Source of the DNA: Paragyromitra xinjiangensis
Lineage: Eukaryota; Ascomycota; Pezizomycetes; Pezizales; Discinaceae
Assembly: GCA_038503065.1 (NCBI GenBank)
Contig: JBCAMK010000004.1
Span: 571,001 to 635,000, forward strand
Direction: 5' to 3'
DNA: 64,000 nucleotides
Shown here: in pieces, positions 32,362 to 44,247 of the stretch
Layout: every line of letters starts with the position of its first letter
How positions within the stretch are numbered: the stretch's first letter is position 1
Made by a program: the position numbers and the translations under genes
Notes under the pieces: generated by a model
What the model saw: the letters and a program-made list of their open reading frames with translations, nothing else
Told to the model about the DNA's origin: nothing
Databases searched by the model: none

Positions 32362-35163
32362 ATTATTCAGTAGGTACCAGACGTTTCCAGGCTTGCTATC
32401 CGATAGCCAACAGGACCGGTGCTTAATATATCACTAGAAAATGTAAACCCTAACCCTCCTTTCATACTCTCCACTTCTGTTCATTACCTCTGTCGTTCTT
32501 ACGGCACTCAACATCTACAACCAACATTTAAAACCTCTAGAATCGCTAAACAGATTCCTGGGACAGCACTCAAAGTCTGTTTTCCTGACATCATCCACCG
32601 AATTTTCCCAACCTTTGCAAACAATTCACCATTTAACCTACAATACGGTGAACCACGAATACTACTCCCAGAAACACCCCGAATCTAGTGCTATCCTATC
32701 ATATTCTTCATACCAGGTGTAAATGCACTTGTTCTTCCAGTATTTCCCAAGACCATTTCATCCTCTAGCGAGGAAATCCCACCTATATCCCACGATATCC
32801 AATCTGCTGTCACTCTCGCACTTAACCCTATCGTATATGATATTCCCCCCAATCCTCTCATCTACAACATCAATTAGCAGATAATTCCCAAGGGATGGTA
32901 GCCTTCAATAAGATTTTCAATTTGGTCACTTGAGGCAGCGATCTCATAGAATCTCGCCGCGTGAACGAACAAGTCTTTTTTACGTACAAGATAAACCCGA
33001 TGAAACATATCATGAATCTGGTATCAAAGTAGATCTAACCCCCAGGCTCGCCCTTAGCTGATTCTCACAACGTTAGGCAAATCTCTCCCTAGAGAGCAAA
33101 AAGGAGGAAGAGGAAGAGGAAGAAAACAACTTTGGTATCTATCTAGTTCACCGAAACCAAGTCTGCAATTAACCGACTTCAACATTGGTAGACGGACCTC
33201 ACACAATAGTGTGGTCTTGGTATTAAGCCCACCCTAAATATATGTTGACCCCTAGGGTACAAGATGGTTCTTTCCCATAAAGGAGGTGAAGAAGAAGAAA
33301 GGATACCACAACTTCTTTGATATTTACTTCACCCCAAAGCCAAGTCAATCTCTATAGCTATGGCGTTTAATAAATGAGTGCTGTTAATAAATCCTTTATA
33401 AGAGAAGGTCATTGCAACTCTAGTATTAGACTACCTTCAACACGAAGTTTACTGCTAGCTAACTCCAATGAAAGATACATAATTAGACCTTACCTTTCTT
33501 CCAACCCAACGTTTGGTGGTTGATACTTTGAGACAAGGACCAGTCCATCATAGGCTCGTTCCCATCTCCTCTACCTATGGGCTGGGCACGAGACTAAGTC
33601 CATCATAGTTAGCGTCGCCCCACCTATTAGCTTGCTTACATGTGTTTATCGAATGATACATGTAGTTGAAGATCACAGACCTATATTCGCCATGAAGGGC
33701 GAAAAAGCTTATCCATAAAACACTTATCCAAAACTTACCTTTCCCTTAATGGGAAAGATCCAAGCTCGCTTTCAAGAAGTTTTTGGTCGCAATCCGGATG
33801 CCTATGATGACATAATCTGACGTTCCGTTCAGGAACATTAATTCTTAGTTCCAGGAACTTCTTAGTACTTGACAGGCCTGAAGCCACCAACAATAACACC
33901 ACCAGTTAATTTGCAATTGTTGATCCCTGCTAACTTCTAAAACTAAAATTGCCAAATAACCACTGCCAGCCCGCATTATTGATTCACCCTAACTCTAAAG
34001 ACAAACTCCTAGCAAGCATTGAAGTGCCGGGAGGATATTGGAATCCCTTCCGGAAGTGGGCCCCCTCGATGGGCTCTTTTTGTGAAGCCACCAAAACAAT
34101 CTTTCTACAGACATTTTAATTATAATGCATCATCAATATCACTCGTACGATAGCTAATGCACCAGCTCGCACGGGCTTTAGTGCATTAGGAATGGCGTCT
34201 AAGACTTTGGGGGCGCCAATATATCAAGGGCCTCCCTATTAGTCAGACCGCAGCCCTAGTTAAGTTATTCCTCCCTTAATTATAAAGAGTGGGTCGGAAC
34301 CATCTTTAACCACCATTTTCTGTCGCCGCCTGGATAGCGTATATTTATAGAACCCTAGCAGGCAACACTCGAAGTCCGGAAGTCAGAACGGCAACGTCGC
34401 ACAGACTTTCGGCAAGGCCAACCTCAGTTTCCCAAAACGAGGATCCCCAAATCCCCTGCAACCGCATGGCGACATGCCAAAAATCTGCCTCTGGGAATTA
34501 ATGCCGCGTGTAATACTTACCGAGACCCGAGCCTTCCATCGAGCCGGCCGGCTGACCGACGGGAGTTGAAATTGCTGCGGGCTAAGATTAGTATATTGCG
34601 ATTTTCCCTCAATTGCCTTCGGCGAATCAAACAACCAGCCCCCATGGTCGTTCCTTTTGCTGTAGGTCCTCATGATCAGGTCTTGTGAGCTTCTTGCCGA
34701 TTCCAACCCGATATACCCGGATTACCCCAAGAAATGCGGGCCGTCGAAGATCCAATATGGGTGCCGTGCATAGTTATGGCAATGCTCCTATATGGCTCAG
34801 AAAATTATGATGAGCTGTGGCCGGTGATCCGTTATTGAGGGAAACGATATCCCTCAGGGTCTTGCGGTCAATCACAGAAACTCACTCGATTTTGGATAAA
34901 ATTTTGTTAAAAATAGACTAGTACCTCACTATTTCACTCAAAACTAAGGACAAGCAAAAGCCTCCATTATGTCATGGAAAGACTCAAGGGTTCTTCCAGA
35001 AGTATTAGTAAAAAATTAAGAGCGGGAGAGGATCTATTAGAACTGAACATTCTTAACACTGTTTCGCGTACGGACAAAGACCACCAAGTGCAAAAACCAG
35101 TACTTTTGTTCTATATTACAATATCTCCTTAATGCCCATAATTACCAAACATGTATACCAAGA
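32362..35163. other. Long low-gene stretch with repeat-like texture
   Basis: About 2.8 kb. A purine tract with flanking sequence at about 33105-33170 (aaaaaggaggaagaggaaga, then caactttgg...ttcacc.aaaccaagtc) resembles 33278-33350, giving a diverged direct repeat. No reverse transcriptase, integrase or clear LTR border can be supported. Confidence 0.3.
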
Positions 35164-36738
35164 CTATCTCAACTTGTACACGCATGGCTTCAGTATCTTA
35201 TCTTCCTTAACTTCATCATTCAAAAACTTCATCTTCCCTTTCTTCTCTTTCGCTTTCCACGTCTCCCCCACTTTATTTCCCTCTGCCTCCTCCTCGTCAT
35301 CTTTCATCCGTTTCTCTCTCTCTGGCATCTTCACGAACTCCATCCTCACAAACATCTTATTCCCTTCATCAACCTGACCCCTAAGCACAAACCCTCTCCT
35401 AGCAAGCGCATCAATGAACGGCTTGAAAGTTTCGGTATCAGGTTTCTTGCCATCAGGCTCTATGCTCTCACCATCGTCCTCATCCTCATCCTTCTTCTTC
35501 TTCCCACCAATAACCTGCCCTTTCGTGCTAGCCGGCCTATTAAAGCGAGACTTAATCTCCGCAATCCACAACTCACCACGCCAACGCAGAATCCGAAAAG
35601 CCTCCTCAATAAACTCCAAGAAATTCGTCCCCATAAGTGCCAAACAAAATATCACAACATCCACACTCTCCGCCTCCAGCGGCAAGTGTGCAATATCCGC
35701 CACCGTTACATCCGGTGTACTCGCCTGTAGATCGTAACTCAACACCTTGACCTTCCCTTTCCCGCGCGGTTTCTGGTGATTAATTGTGCCTGCAATTTTT
35801 GCATCCCCGCAGCCTAGATCGGCAACAGTGCAGAATCCGTCTTCACGGTCCCTTGGTAATGGGAGGAGACCCCTCTCGCTGCTGTTCCACTTTTTGTTGT
35901 GGCCTCGCTCGAATTTGATTTTGGAGCGGTCTTGGAGAGTGCGGATGAAAATGTCAACAGGGTTCTCGGGCCACACCTCGACTTGACGCCGGAATCCAAC
36001 GTGGTACTCGGTATACATTTCTGGCTGGGTCGCGAAAAGGGAGTGGGAAGAGGCCGAAGGGGTGGTGTATAGTATTTCATTGATGTGACGAAAGCGAGCA
36101 GAGGAGAGCTTAGCACGCATTTTTTGTTGAAGGGGTGTCAGCGTAGGGATGGTGGAGAGCGCAGTAGTAGCCGGAGGAGGGACAACAGGGGTGACTGTGG
36201 AGGTAGCATCAGAGGTGGTAGGCGCTTTGTCTTGCTTCTTCTTCTTCTTCTTTGGCGGGCCGTCGATGGCAGGAACAGCATCATTGACGGTAGCTTCGGG
36301 CTGTTCCTCGTCATGAGGCTTATTACGCTTCTTTTTCTTAGCCACTCTATCCGCAGCTCCCTCCACCTCTGCATTCTTCATTTCCTCGTCATTTTGGCCT
36401 TTCTCAACTTTCTCAGCTTTCTTCTCCTTTTTCTTCTTTCGATCCCTTGACCTCTTAGCCGCTTTGCCTTCAATCACCTTCTCATATAGTGCCAACACAT
36501 TATCTGCTGTTACAACCGTGTTTCTTTCTGCCTTTGTCTGCTTCGGCACTGGTTTTTCAGGCACAGCAGAACTTTCATCGGCAGCAGCACCAAAGCTCCG
36601 CTTGTTGGAGAGGGGAACAGCGTTGGTATCAGAAGCGCTCTTTGCAGTTTTCTTTTTGTGCTGTTTAGGCTTCTTGGCGGATTCGTCGATTTGTGTTTTA
36701 GGACCGGAGGCAAGGTTCCACCCGGAGACAGCAAACAT
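35164..36738 (-). CDS. RRP8: rRNA-processing methyltransferase RRP8 (25S rRNA m1A)
   Basis: A single exon gives 524 aa. RRP8 is a nucleolar SAM-dependent enzyme that makes N1-methyladenosine in 25S rRNA and helps early pre-rRNA cleavage. Seen here: a long Lys-rich N-terminal region (about 20-180) with several KKKKRNK-type nucleolar signals; the conserved LTPLQQKMRAKLSSARFRHINE (about 200-221) that marks the start of the RRP8 core; the FHVGFR-like YHVGFRRQVEVWPENPVD; motif I VADLGCGDA (305-313); YDLQA; VTVADIAHLPLEAESVDVVI; and FCLALMGTNFLEFIEEAFRI. A polar Lys/Asp-rich loop (GGKKKKDEDEDDG) lies in the C-terminal part. ATG at 36738 gives MFAVSGWNLASG, a good family start. The length is typical for filamentous fungi. 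Confidence 0.93.
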   Translation of the reverse strand: MFAVSGWNLASGPKTQIDESAKKPKQHKKKTAKSASDTNAVPLSNKRSFGAAADESSAVPEKPVPKQTKAERNTVVTADNVLALYEKVIEGKAAKRSRDRKKKKEKKAEKVEKGQNDEEMKNAEVEGAADRVAKKKKRNKPHDEEQPEATVNDAVPAIDGPPKKKKKKQDKAPTTSDATSTVTPVVPPPATTALSTIPTLTPLQQKMRAKLSSARFRHINEILYTTPSASSHSLFATQPEMYTEYHVGFRRQVEVWPENPVDIFIRTLQDRSKIKFERGHNKKWNSSERGLLPLPRDREDGFCTVADLGCGDAKIAGTINHQKPRGKGKVKVLSYDLQASTPDVTVADIAHLPLEAESVDVVIFCLALMGTNFLEFIEEAFRILRWRGELWIAEIKSRFNRPASTKGQVIGGKKKKDEDEDDGESIEPDGKKPDTETFKPFIDALARRGFVLRGQVDEGNKMFVRMEFVKMPEREKRMKDDEEEAEGNKVGETWKAKEKKGKMKFLNDEVKEDKILKPCVYKLR

Positions 36739-39700
36739 CCTTAGAGCCCAGGAGTATCAATGGTTGGAATCGAAGGCGTTTAGCTGTAGGATCCTGGTGA
36801 TAGAAATTTTTGCGGTTGTCGTTGGTGTTGAGCCTCTAGCGCATGTGTAACTGGTTTTCCAAGCGCTTGGCGCGTGTGGGATGCTCCTCGCTAAGCGCTT
36901 GGCATGCAGGGTAGCGGAAAATCGAAAAGAAAAACCCCTCCAACAAAAGGGCTTTTTCGCCACGTAAATGCTGACCCAGATAGCCGTCCAATACGTCAAC
37001 GGGACTGGCTGGGCGCAGTCAGACTGACACAATCCGAGCCTGACTTGACACTTAGGTAAATAATTACCAAAAAGGGTAAAGTTAATAGTGCTACTGGATT
37101 GGAATGGTTTTTGCGCACTGTTTCCCGTTGTTTCTATAGATAAATTTAGTAAATCGGTAACTCAGACTTCTTGCGGTTTATTCCCTCCCGAATTGTAAAT
37201 GTTTCGGTCAGACTACAGCTCTGTCTCAGTCTGAACGCACCCAGCCAGTCAATCCACAGGCTGCGGTCACGCTGGCCTTGCTGGTGGCTGTTCCGAATCT
37301 CTGGATACCAACCCCAGCCATAAAAGCACGTTCACCTCAAGAGTAGGTTAAAAGGTATGTTAGTCAAGTTAATACTCTTCGTTGGTGTCTCATTCCTAAC
37401 TTGCCCCCCTGCTACTGATGTAAGTTTATCAACATTCAGCTATCGAAATCTAAGGCAGAATTGACTTGTTGATCCACTCTTGGTAAATAATCCTTCGCGC
37501 AAAACAAAACCATGGGTTAACTCATATCTGATAGCATAACGTGTGGCAAACCAACATGCATGTAGCTACATATACCTTATTGCCTTTACAACCCGTCCCA
37601 ACAAGAGTGACGAAATGGCACCCATGCACCGCAAAGAACTTTCTGTTGCTTGCGTATGACAAGGGCTTGAGACATCTACGAGGTCAATGAGTGCGTGCCG
37701 TAAATACCGCGCTAGCCCGCAATTCCGTGGTAACATCCAATGTAGAAAGTTTCCATTCAGTGGAGCTGCAAGGCGTACTCTCGGAACAAGCCATGAGGGG
37801 ATCGAGGTTTGTGGTCTACCTCAGACACTTTTGACTACAATCAGTCTTAGTCTGATAGCGGGAATCGCCAGTTGATAACTAAACTCAGTTTTATATGCAA
37901 TTTCGTCTAACTACGCCCACATATCAGATCTCTCTAACCTCCAGCTGGCCACATTTACAATCTGGTTGACGTCGACGGTGGCTATCTCGCTATTCTCCCG
38001 CAGTAGTCTGGGGGTTCCGTTACACAATACCGCGAGATTAAATATGTACACACATGTAAAATCACATTCAAACTCATATGCATATCACCTCATTTCTCCT
38101 TTTATGACAACCCGCAGCTTTGCCGCTAAGATACTTCCCATCTCATGGTGAACCGTGGGCAATGTTGGCTTCCTGTATTGTTTTCAGTCTCTAGGGGTAA
38201 TGAATGCGCACGAATCCTTGGCTCCCCAGTGCCAGTAACTCAGGACTTTCAATCCCGCATCAGTTGGGGCCAGTAGCGACGTTACAGCACGCGACGGGGC
38301 TGAGACAGTTTACCAGAGAAGCTGCTCGCTCATCAGCCGAAATTTTAAGATTTTCGTCAGCCTCCCTATTGGATGACGTGAGGAACAGACAATTATTTGG
38401 AATAAGTGAAAAGATCGACGATCCCGCAGAAAAACTGCCACGCTTTCCCACATGGGATTGTAGAGCTAAATAAGTAGGTTGAAATCGTCCGGTTGTGTAG
38501 CGTTACCCACAGCTTACCAGGCTAAGGAGGTTCTAAACACAGCTACCAAGAAACCGATCAGCAAACAACCCGAATATCGAATGGTGTTGTTCGGATAGTA
38601 ATTCAAACTTCTGATTGCTCCAGAAGATCCGATGCCGTCTGTGTCAGATGCGGGGACCTAGAGCCTCGGGGTCGCGGTATTCCGAGAACACGGGCAGGAT
38701 GTAACACGGCGCAGGGGCGTTCGTGAATTGGAGGTTGTTAGGTGTTCGCGAGGTAAAACATTCCTTGGAATACGCAATTCCTTGGGGAAGGGGAAGGGGA
38801 AGGGGAGCCGGCACGCGGAGCCAATGTGTACGTCACCAGTTCAGTCACTAACGGTACTGAATTACAAGGCATACCATTCTGCCTTACGGTTTAATTGATA
38901 CTGAATCGGCGAAGTGGGATTCCCGAAAGAAGGTATACGGTTATCCGAGGACCGTGGGTTCAATTTATTCACTCACTGGTGCTGAATGATTAGTGATATC
39001 GAAGCGATTACGAGTGATTTACAGACAGAGGATTGATGACATTCAAGCAATTGCTGCAGGCAGTGGCTTTTTTGAGCTGAAGTTCGTTATGAACCACGTC
39101 AACCCATTCATTTATTCACCCGCCGTTACTACTTAATTTTGCACATTCTTAGGGTAGAAGATGCAAGATATATTTCTCCGAAGCCTGGTGATTTTGCCAT
39201 CCTTCAAGAGAGAATTCTTGATTGATGTTTTTTTTCCCCTCTCCCGCCCTAGCCCGCAGCTGAACGCCGTACTCGCGCCTTCAATCGAACATAACAGTTA
39301 GCTTGCGGAATTCCCATGAGTGATGCCTTGGAACAAGTAGAGTTAACGAGTGGACCCCGATTGGCGATTAGTGGCTGTAATTTGGATTGGTCATGATGTG
39401 CAAAAGTAGGCTACAATATTGAGGATGAGTTAGCAAAGTCTACAGGCTGAACCACATGTAGGTATGGTAAAATACTTGCACTTCAGGAATAGAATCTCAG
39501 GAGACGGGGGTTGAGTTTGTATGGCGCACAGATATTCCTGTGCAAATCGTAGCCCCCTACTCTGGCCCCAACAGCCATAGCAGATTTCTGGGGTGCTGGC
39601 CGAAAGCCTGTCTCACCCCGATTAAGGTTGGGACATGAATTGAACGAAGCACAGTGTCTCTAGCCTGATTAGGTTAGGCTCGCTGCGCCCCCTTGGCTCT

Positions 39701-42700
39701 TGAAATCCGTCATGGCGGTCTCTAAATGTCGTGGTAGCAACCCCCACGATTGCTTTCTACTTCCCAAGTAGCAATCCTCAAACTAACCAGTATAACACAG
39801 CAATTCTCGTGGGAAGACGATAGGACATTCCTAGAATTACACTTTTGTGATGAGAAATACAATAAACTTGGCCAATATAATTTTGGATTACTCACTGGTT
39901 GGCATAACCGCCAGCTCAAGCATATATTTAGTCAAACTCCGAGGATATGCTATGCTTTCTATTTCTCTTACGAATTCATACTTAGTTGACTTTGGCTCGT
40001 ATCTCTCCGGCGATGGCCAACAGAAAGGTGATACCGAGGGGACACATGTATGTTATATGACTTACTACTATCTGTCGATAGAGGAACAAACTTGTGATAA
40101 ATGAGTCTTTCAGAATCTATCCCCTGCCTTATCACAGTATGGCCGCTGGGAGCGAACCTAACATGACTAAAGTCTGAAACTTCTCCGGATCACAGAATCT
40201 CACTCGGCCAGAATGTAGCTAACTGCTGTGAAACGGATTCCGATTATGAACTAGAATCTTCGTCCATATTAGTTTCAGATGCTATGGAAATTTACTCATA
40301 ACTCCAGAGCACATATGTCTAGCTGACAGGATTTTCATGTGTCGCACAGATTGCCGATTGGCCCCTGTCAATTTAGATTGTATTATACGTTTGAAGTCGC
40401 GAGTACTGCGTCATTATTCTTATCAGCTTCAAAGATGGGTCTTTGTCCCAGGAGATAATTTGCACGGCTGAATAAGTATAATGGTGTACATGTATGGACC
40501 CGGAAAACAAGGCGGGAGTATCCCTAATCTGCTTACAGGCTCTTGCACCTGCATGCCACATACATATCCTCGATCGTCCTTATTGAACGATGAGCTCAGA
40601 GAAGAAAAAATCTTTATGTAGAGAAAGGCATGAGGGAGACGTTAGCGCAACAGGTGGGGTGGTCCAAGTCTTATGCCTTGACACATAATAGCCCGACCGG
40701 ATAAAGTAATAGATGGATCAAGAACTTTAAATTAATCATATGAAGTATTTCAGGCAGTTGGTAATATTTAGTATTCGCAAGTCTAATTGATATTTCTAGA
40801 CTGCATACCTGTATTCTTTGGTTGCCGATGTCTGTAAGCCCCTGAGTTTTGGCTCTGAATTAACCTATATCACCACTACCATCTTTCTGTTTCTTTTCAA
40901 GGCATGGGGCTATTTTAAATCAAATTATTCCTTTCAAATCTTCTCAATATGCTAGAGAAGTGACTAGATGGATCTTGAATGGTTTGGGTAAAATGAACTT
41001 GCGCACCTACGGGCCGCTGATCTGACGCATTTCGGCCTTGAGATCCTCGTTTCTACGCTATGGCTTTGATCTTAAGCCAAAACGTGAATAGCTACTTCTA
41101 GCCCGTTGATAAAAAAAACGTGCGCTTGCTATTATAGTCCTAACGGGCTCTGTAAATAAGCACGACTAAAAGGCCTTCATATATGATAAAAGTCTAACCC
41201 GTCTCGCGGAAACACGCATAAGGCGCGTCTGCCTGAAGAGGTCAACACAAGTGAACCAACAAGTGAACCGCCATGAAATCCCAGATTATTTTTTTTAGTT
41301 CCATCGGGCATACTGAATCTTGGCTCTGATAAAAATACACTTTTTCTAGCATTACACGTGGGGATATAGTCCGCTTACCCTTCAGTCATATTCTCATGCA
41401 GTTAGCTAGTCATGAACTCAACCCCACGTAAAATGGCTAACCACACGGCATCTTTTTATGACAATTCACCTGTTCTCCCCGAGAAGGTTCCGGGATGCCT
41501 ACACAGGCAGGCCGCTTACTGTTGATTGCAAGAATTAATTCCTGCCCTAGGTGTGCAAAATTCTGTGTCCTAGTGCCACAACATGACAACAACATACGTC
41601 GTGCGCAGTGAACCCTGCTAATTGTTGCCAAATATAGTGTTCGTGGAAAAAAAAGTGGGGTCGTTTGCCCCTCAGTTAAGCTTCTTTACCACGTTCGGCA
41701 CGTTCCAGTGTCGGACCACGTTGTGCCGCGATATCATCTCATAGGAGGCGATCGGCGAGTTCTAGATCCGTAGATATCAATTCTCTATCGAGATGATACC
41801 CTCATAGTTGGAGAAGAGACTCCGGGCTGGTGGTATAGGTCAAGATAGCAAGAGACTTTGAGGCCTATAGAGGAATAGTTAGTCGGTCATATGCGAGGGT
41901 TTGATTTTGCCTCTTCCTCGTTCTTTTTTCTACCTCACATCTTGCTTGTTTTTTTCTTTCTTTCGCGTGGAATCGCACTGGTCTCGGGCAAGCCCACGCT
42001 CAGTCACGTACAGGACATCAAGTGTCGTTTTTTACCTGGTTATGATCACACTGACTAACCATCAGTGTTGGCGGAGAACCCCGCATTTTTTCAGCTCTGT
42101 CTGAGGACCTCGTGCATGAAAACCGGTAGTAGACCGCTGTTTAGGGTTTAGGCACAGACGATATATTTTTTCCATATGCCGGAACCAGTTTGTCGGATCT
42201 CTTGCTATCTCGTACGGATTTTGATGGCTGCTTTTTGCCCAAGGAAAAAGTCACAGCCTCGGATCATCACCCGTCGGGCGGTGCGTGGAAACTGGACGGA
42301 ATCTCGATCCTCCCTCACGGGAAGGGTGCTGCATCAACCAACAATTTTCAATCGGACGCTAAGACGTTGGAATACAAGTTTTTGTAACTTCTTGGGGCAT
42401 AATTTGACTATTTCTAGTGGGATCTGTCGGGAAACAGTAATAGCTCATTAAGGAGTAATGAGTCGATTATTCCATCTTGGCCCCAAGTTTAATTCGATGT
42501 GCTTCCAGTTAATATGGTATTTGGTATGGGGTGTATTCTACCAGGCTTATTTGCATGTGCACAGGCTTTACCCACCACTTATCTAAAGCAATCAGTGTGA
42601 AGGCGTATAGAGCTCTAGAAGCCAAATTAGACACCAAGTATTGTAAATAGGCAGCTGATAATCTACACAGCGGTTTTGTCGGCTCTAGCAATTGTAGAAC

Positions 42701-44247
42701 AGGCCCAAGGGGTGGTACCAATGGTAGGGTTAGGGATATTTGCTGCGATCTATCCGCACGAATTTGCTGTTCCGGCAGATCTGCTATTTCGTATGGAATC
42801 TCATCCTAATTTTGGGCTTCCGGGGTATGGAGGTGCAATTGATATCTAATGCATGATAGAGCAAACATTGCACGCACTCACGCAATTGCTGTCGGCAGAC
42901 TGCCATCGGCCGCCTTTTTTCAACGGGTCGCCCAAGAGCTTCAAGTCTTGGGACATGTTTCAGTCGAGCGAGGCCACGGGAAACCCGCGCCGTTCGAAGT
43001 GAGACTGTACAAACACCCACATAGTTGATGGTTCCTACCAAGGTTGGAGGGCTTGCTTGGCGTCGGCGTTGCGTCGCCGCCCGGAAGAAAAAAGGAAAGC
43101 GCTGCTCGGACGAACTTTCATCCAGGCTCGCTTCTGGTATTCTAGGACGGCGTGAATCTCTCCCCGAGTGCCTTCTGGAGGGCTGTGGTTTAACCTGCTA
43201 TTTCCCCCACATATCATGAAGTTCAAGTCCATAATTCGTTTCGCGGTGGCCACGATCCAAGATCGCATCAACGGGCGAGGCACATGCCCTTTCCTCTTAT
43301 TCCGCCTCTAAATGCAGTACGGTACACGTTCCCGTGTCTGGATGAATTGATTGATTCCAGACGCATTCAGTTGCCTTTTTCCACTGCACCCCTTTCTGCC
43401 TGCATCAAGGTTACATGTAGGGATTTCTTTTTATACTCTACCAGGATTTTTCCAATCTGGCTCGAGTTGTAAGAAGCAAAGAAAAACAACCACACAAAAA
43501 AAAAAAAAGAAAAGGAAAAATTTTCTGATCGTCGTACCCGGCCTCAGCTGTTCCACAGTTTTCTGTGTTTTGGGATAAGACTGTCCTACGTATGCTACTT
43601 ATATTCCACTTGCTTCGGGATATCCTAGAGTACCAGTGCACAGTGCACACAGCCCACGCATTCCAGAAATACGGTCGAGGGACACCCCCAAATCAACAAG
43701 ACTCACTTCGAATATCAGATCAGGAGATTATTAAAGGTCCTGATTTTTGCCTCCTTCCCTGCATCTCACCTACTGCCTACTAGCAGCACAGCTGGGGAGC
43801 ACAAGCGCGCGAGCGTTGTGGCTGGCTACACAAAGCAGGGGCGGTTCTGGCTCATGATAGGCCACAGCCAGTAGGGTTCCCAGTTAACGAGAGTCGGGCG
43901 AATCGGGTGGGAGGAACTTATATGTCTGGTGTCCTGTTTTTACGCTTTTGCTCTTCTTTTCTTGATCACTACTTGCCCAGAGAGTCCGAGGAATAAGCTT
44001 CAGAGGATCCCCAATATTTGCGATCTGTGGAGAAGTGCAACCGAAAAGCGGTATCGGTATTTAACCAGTCGAGCTATATCTCATTTCCCACGCATCTCAT
44101 CACGTTTCAACGGCTGTACCGTTGTGTCGGGGGAGCTTAGCGACCGTTGAGTGAGGCGCTCTCTCTTTTCGTTTCGTGTCATACAACTTGACGAATTTTT
44201 TTCCCATCGCACAAGTTGCTGAGATTCTTGTCAAGCGCATACGTGCC
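36739..44247. other. 7.5-kb region without a supported gene
   Basis: This is the longest gap of the window. It ends in the probable leader/promoter of the Zn2Cys6 gene (CT-rich tracts near 41900-41960 and from 43370). Open frames are short and often begin without ATG. The only repeat I can name is the GGGGAA run at 38784. It could hold an unrecognised transcript, regulatory DNA or transposon relics. Confidence 0.4.
38784..38807 (+). repeat. (GGGGAA) hexanucleotide microsatellite
   Basis: Three full GGGGAA units and a partial fourth lie in a row; nothing else is attached to it. Confidence 0.8.

Noticed and set aside
33105..33350. Possible LTR retrotransposon remnant suggested by a purine tract and a diverged direct repeat
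   Set aside because: No LTR borders, primer-binding site or reverse transcriptase/integrase coding trace could be shown.
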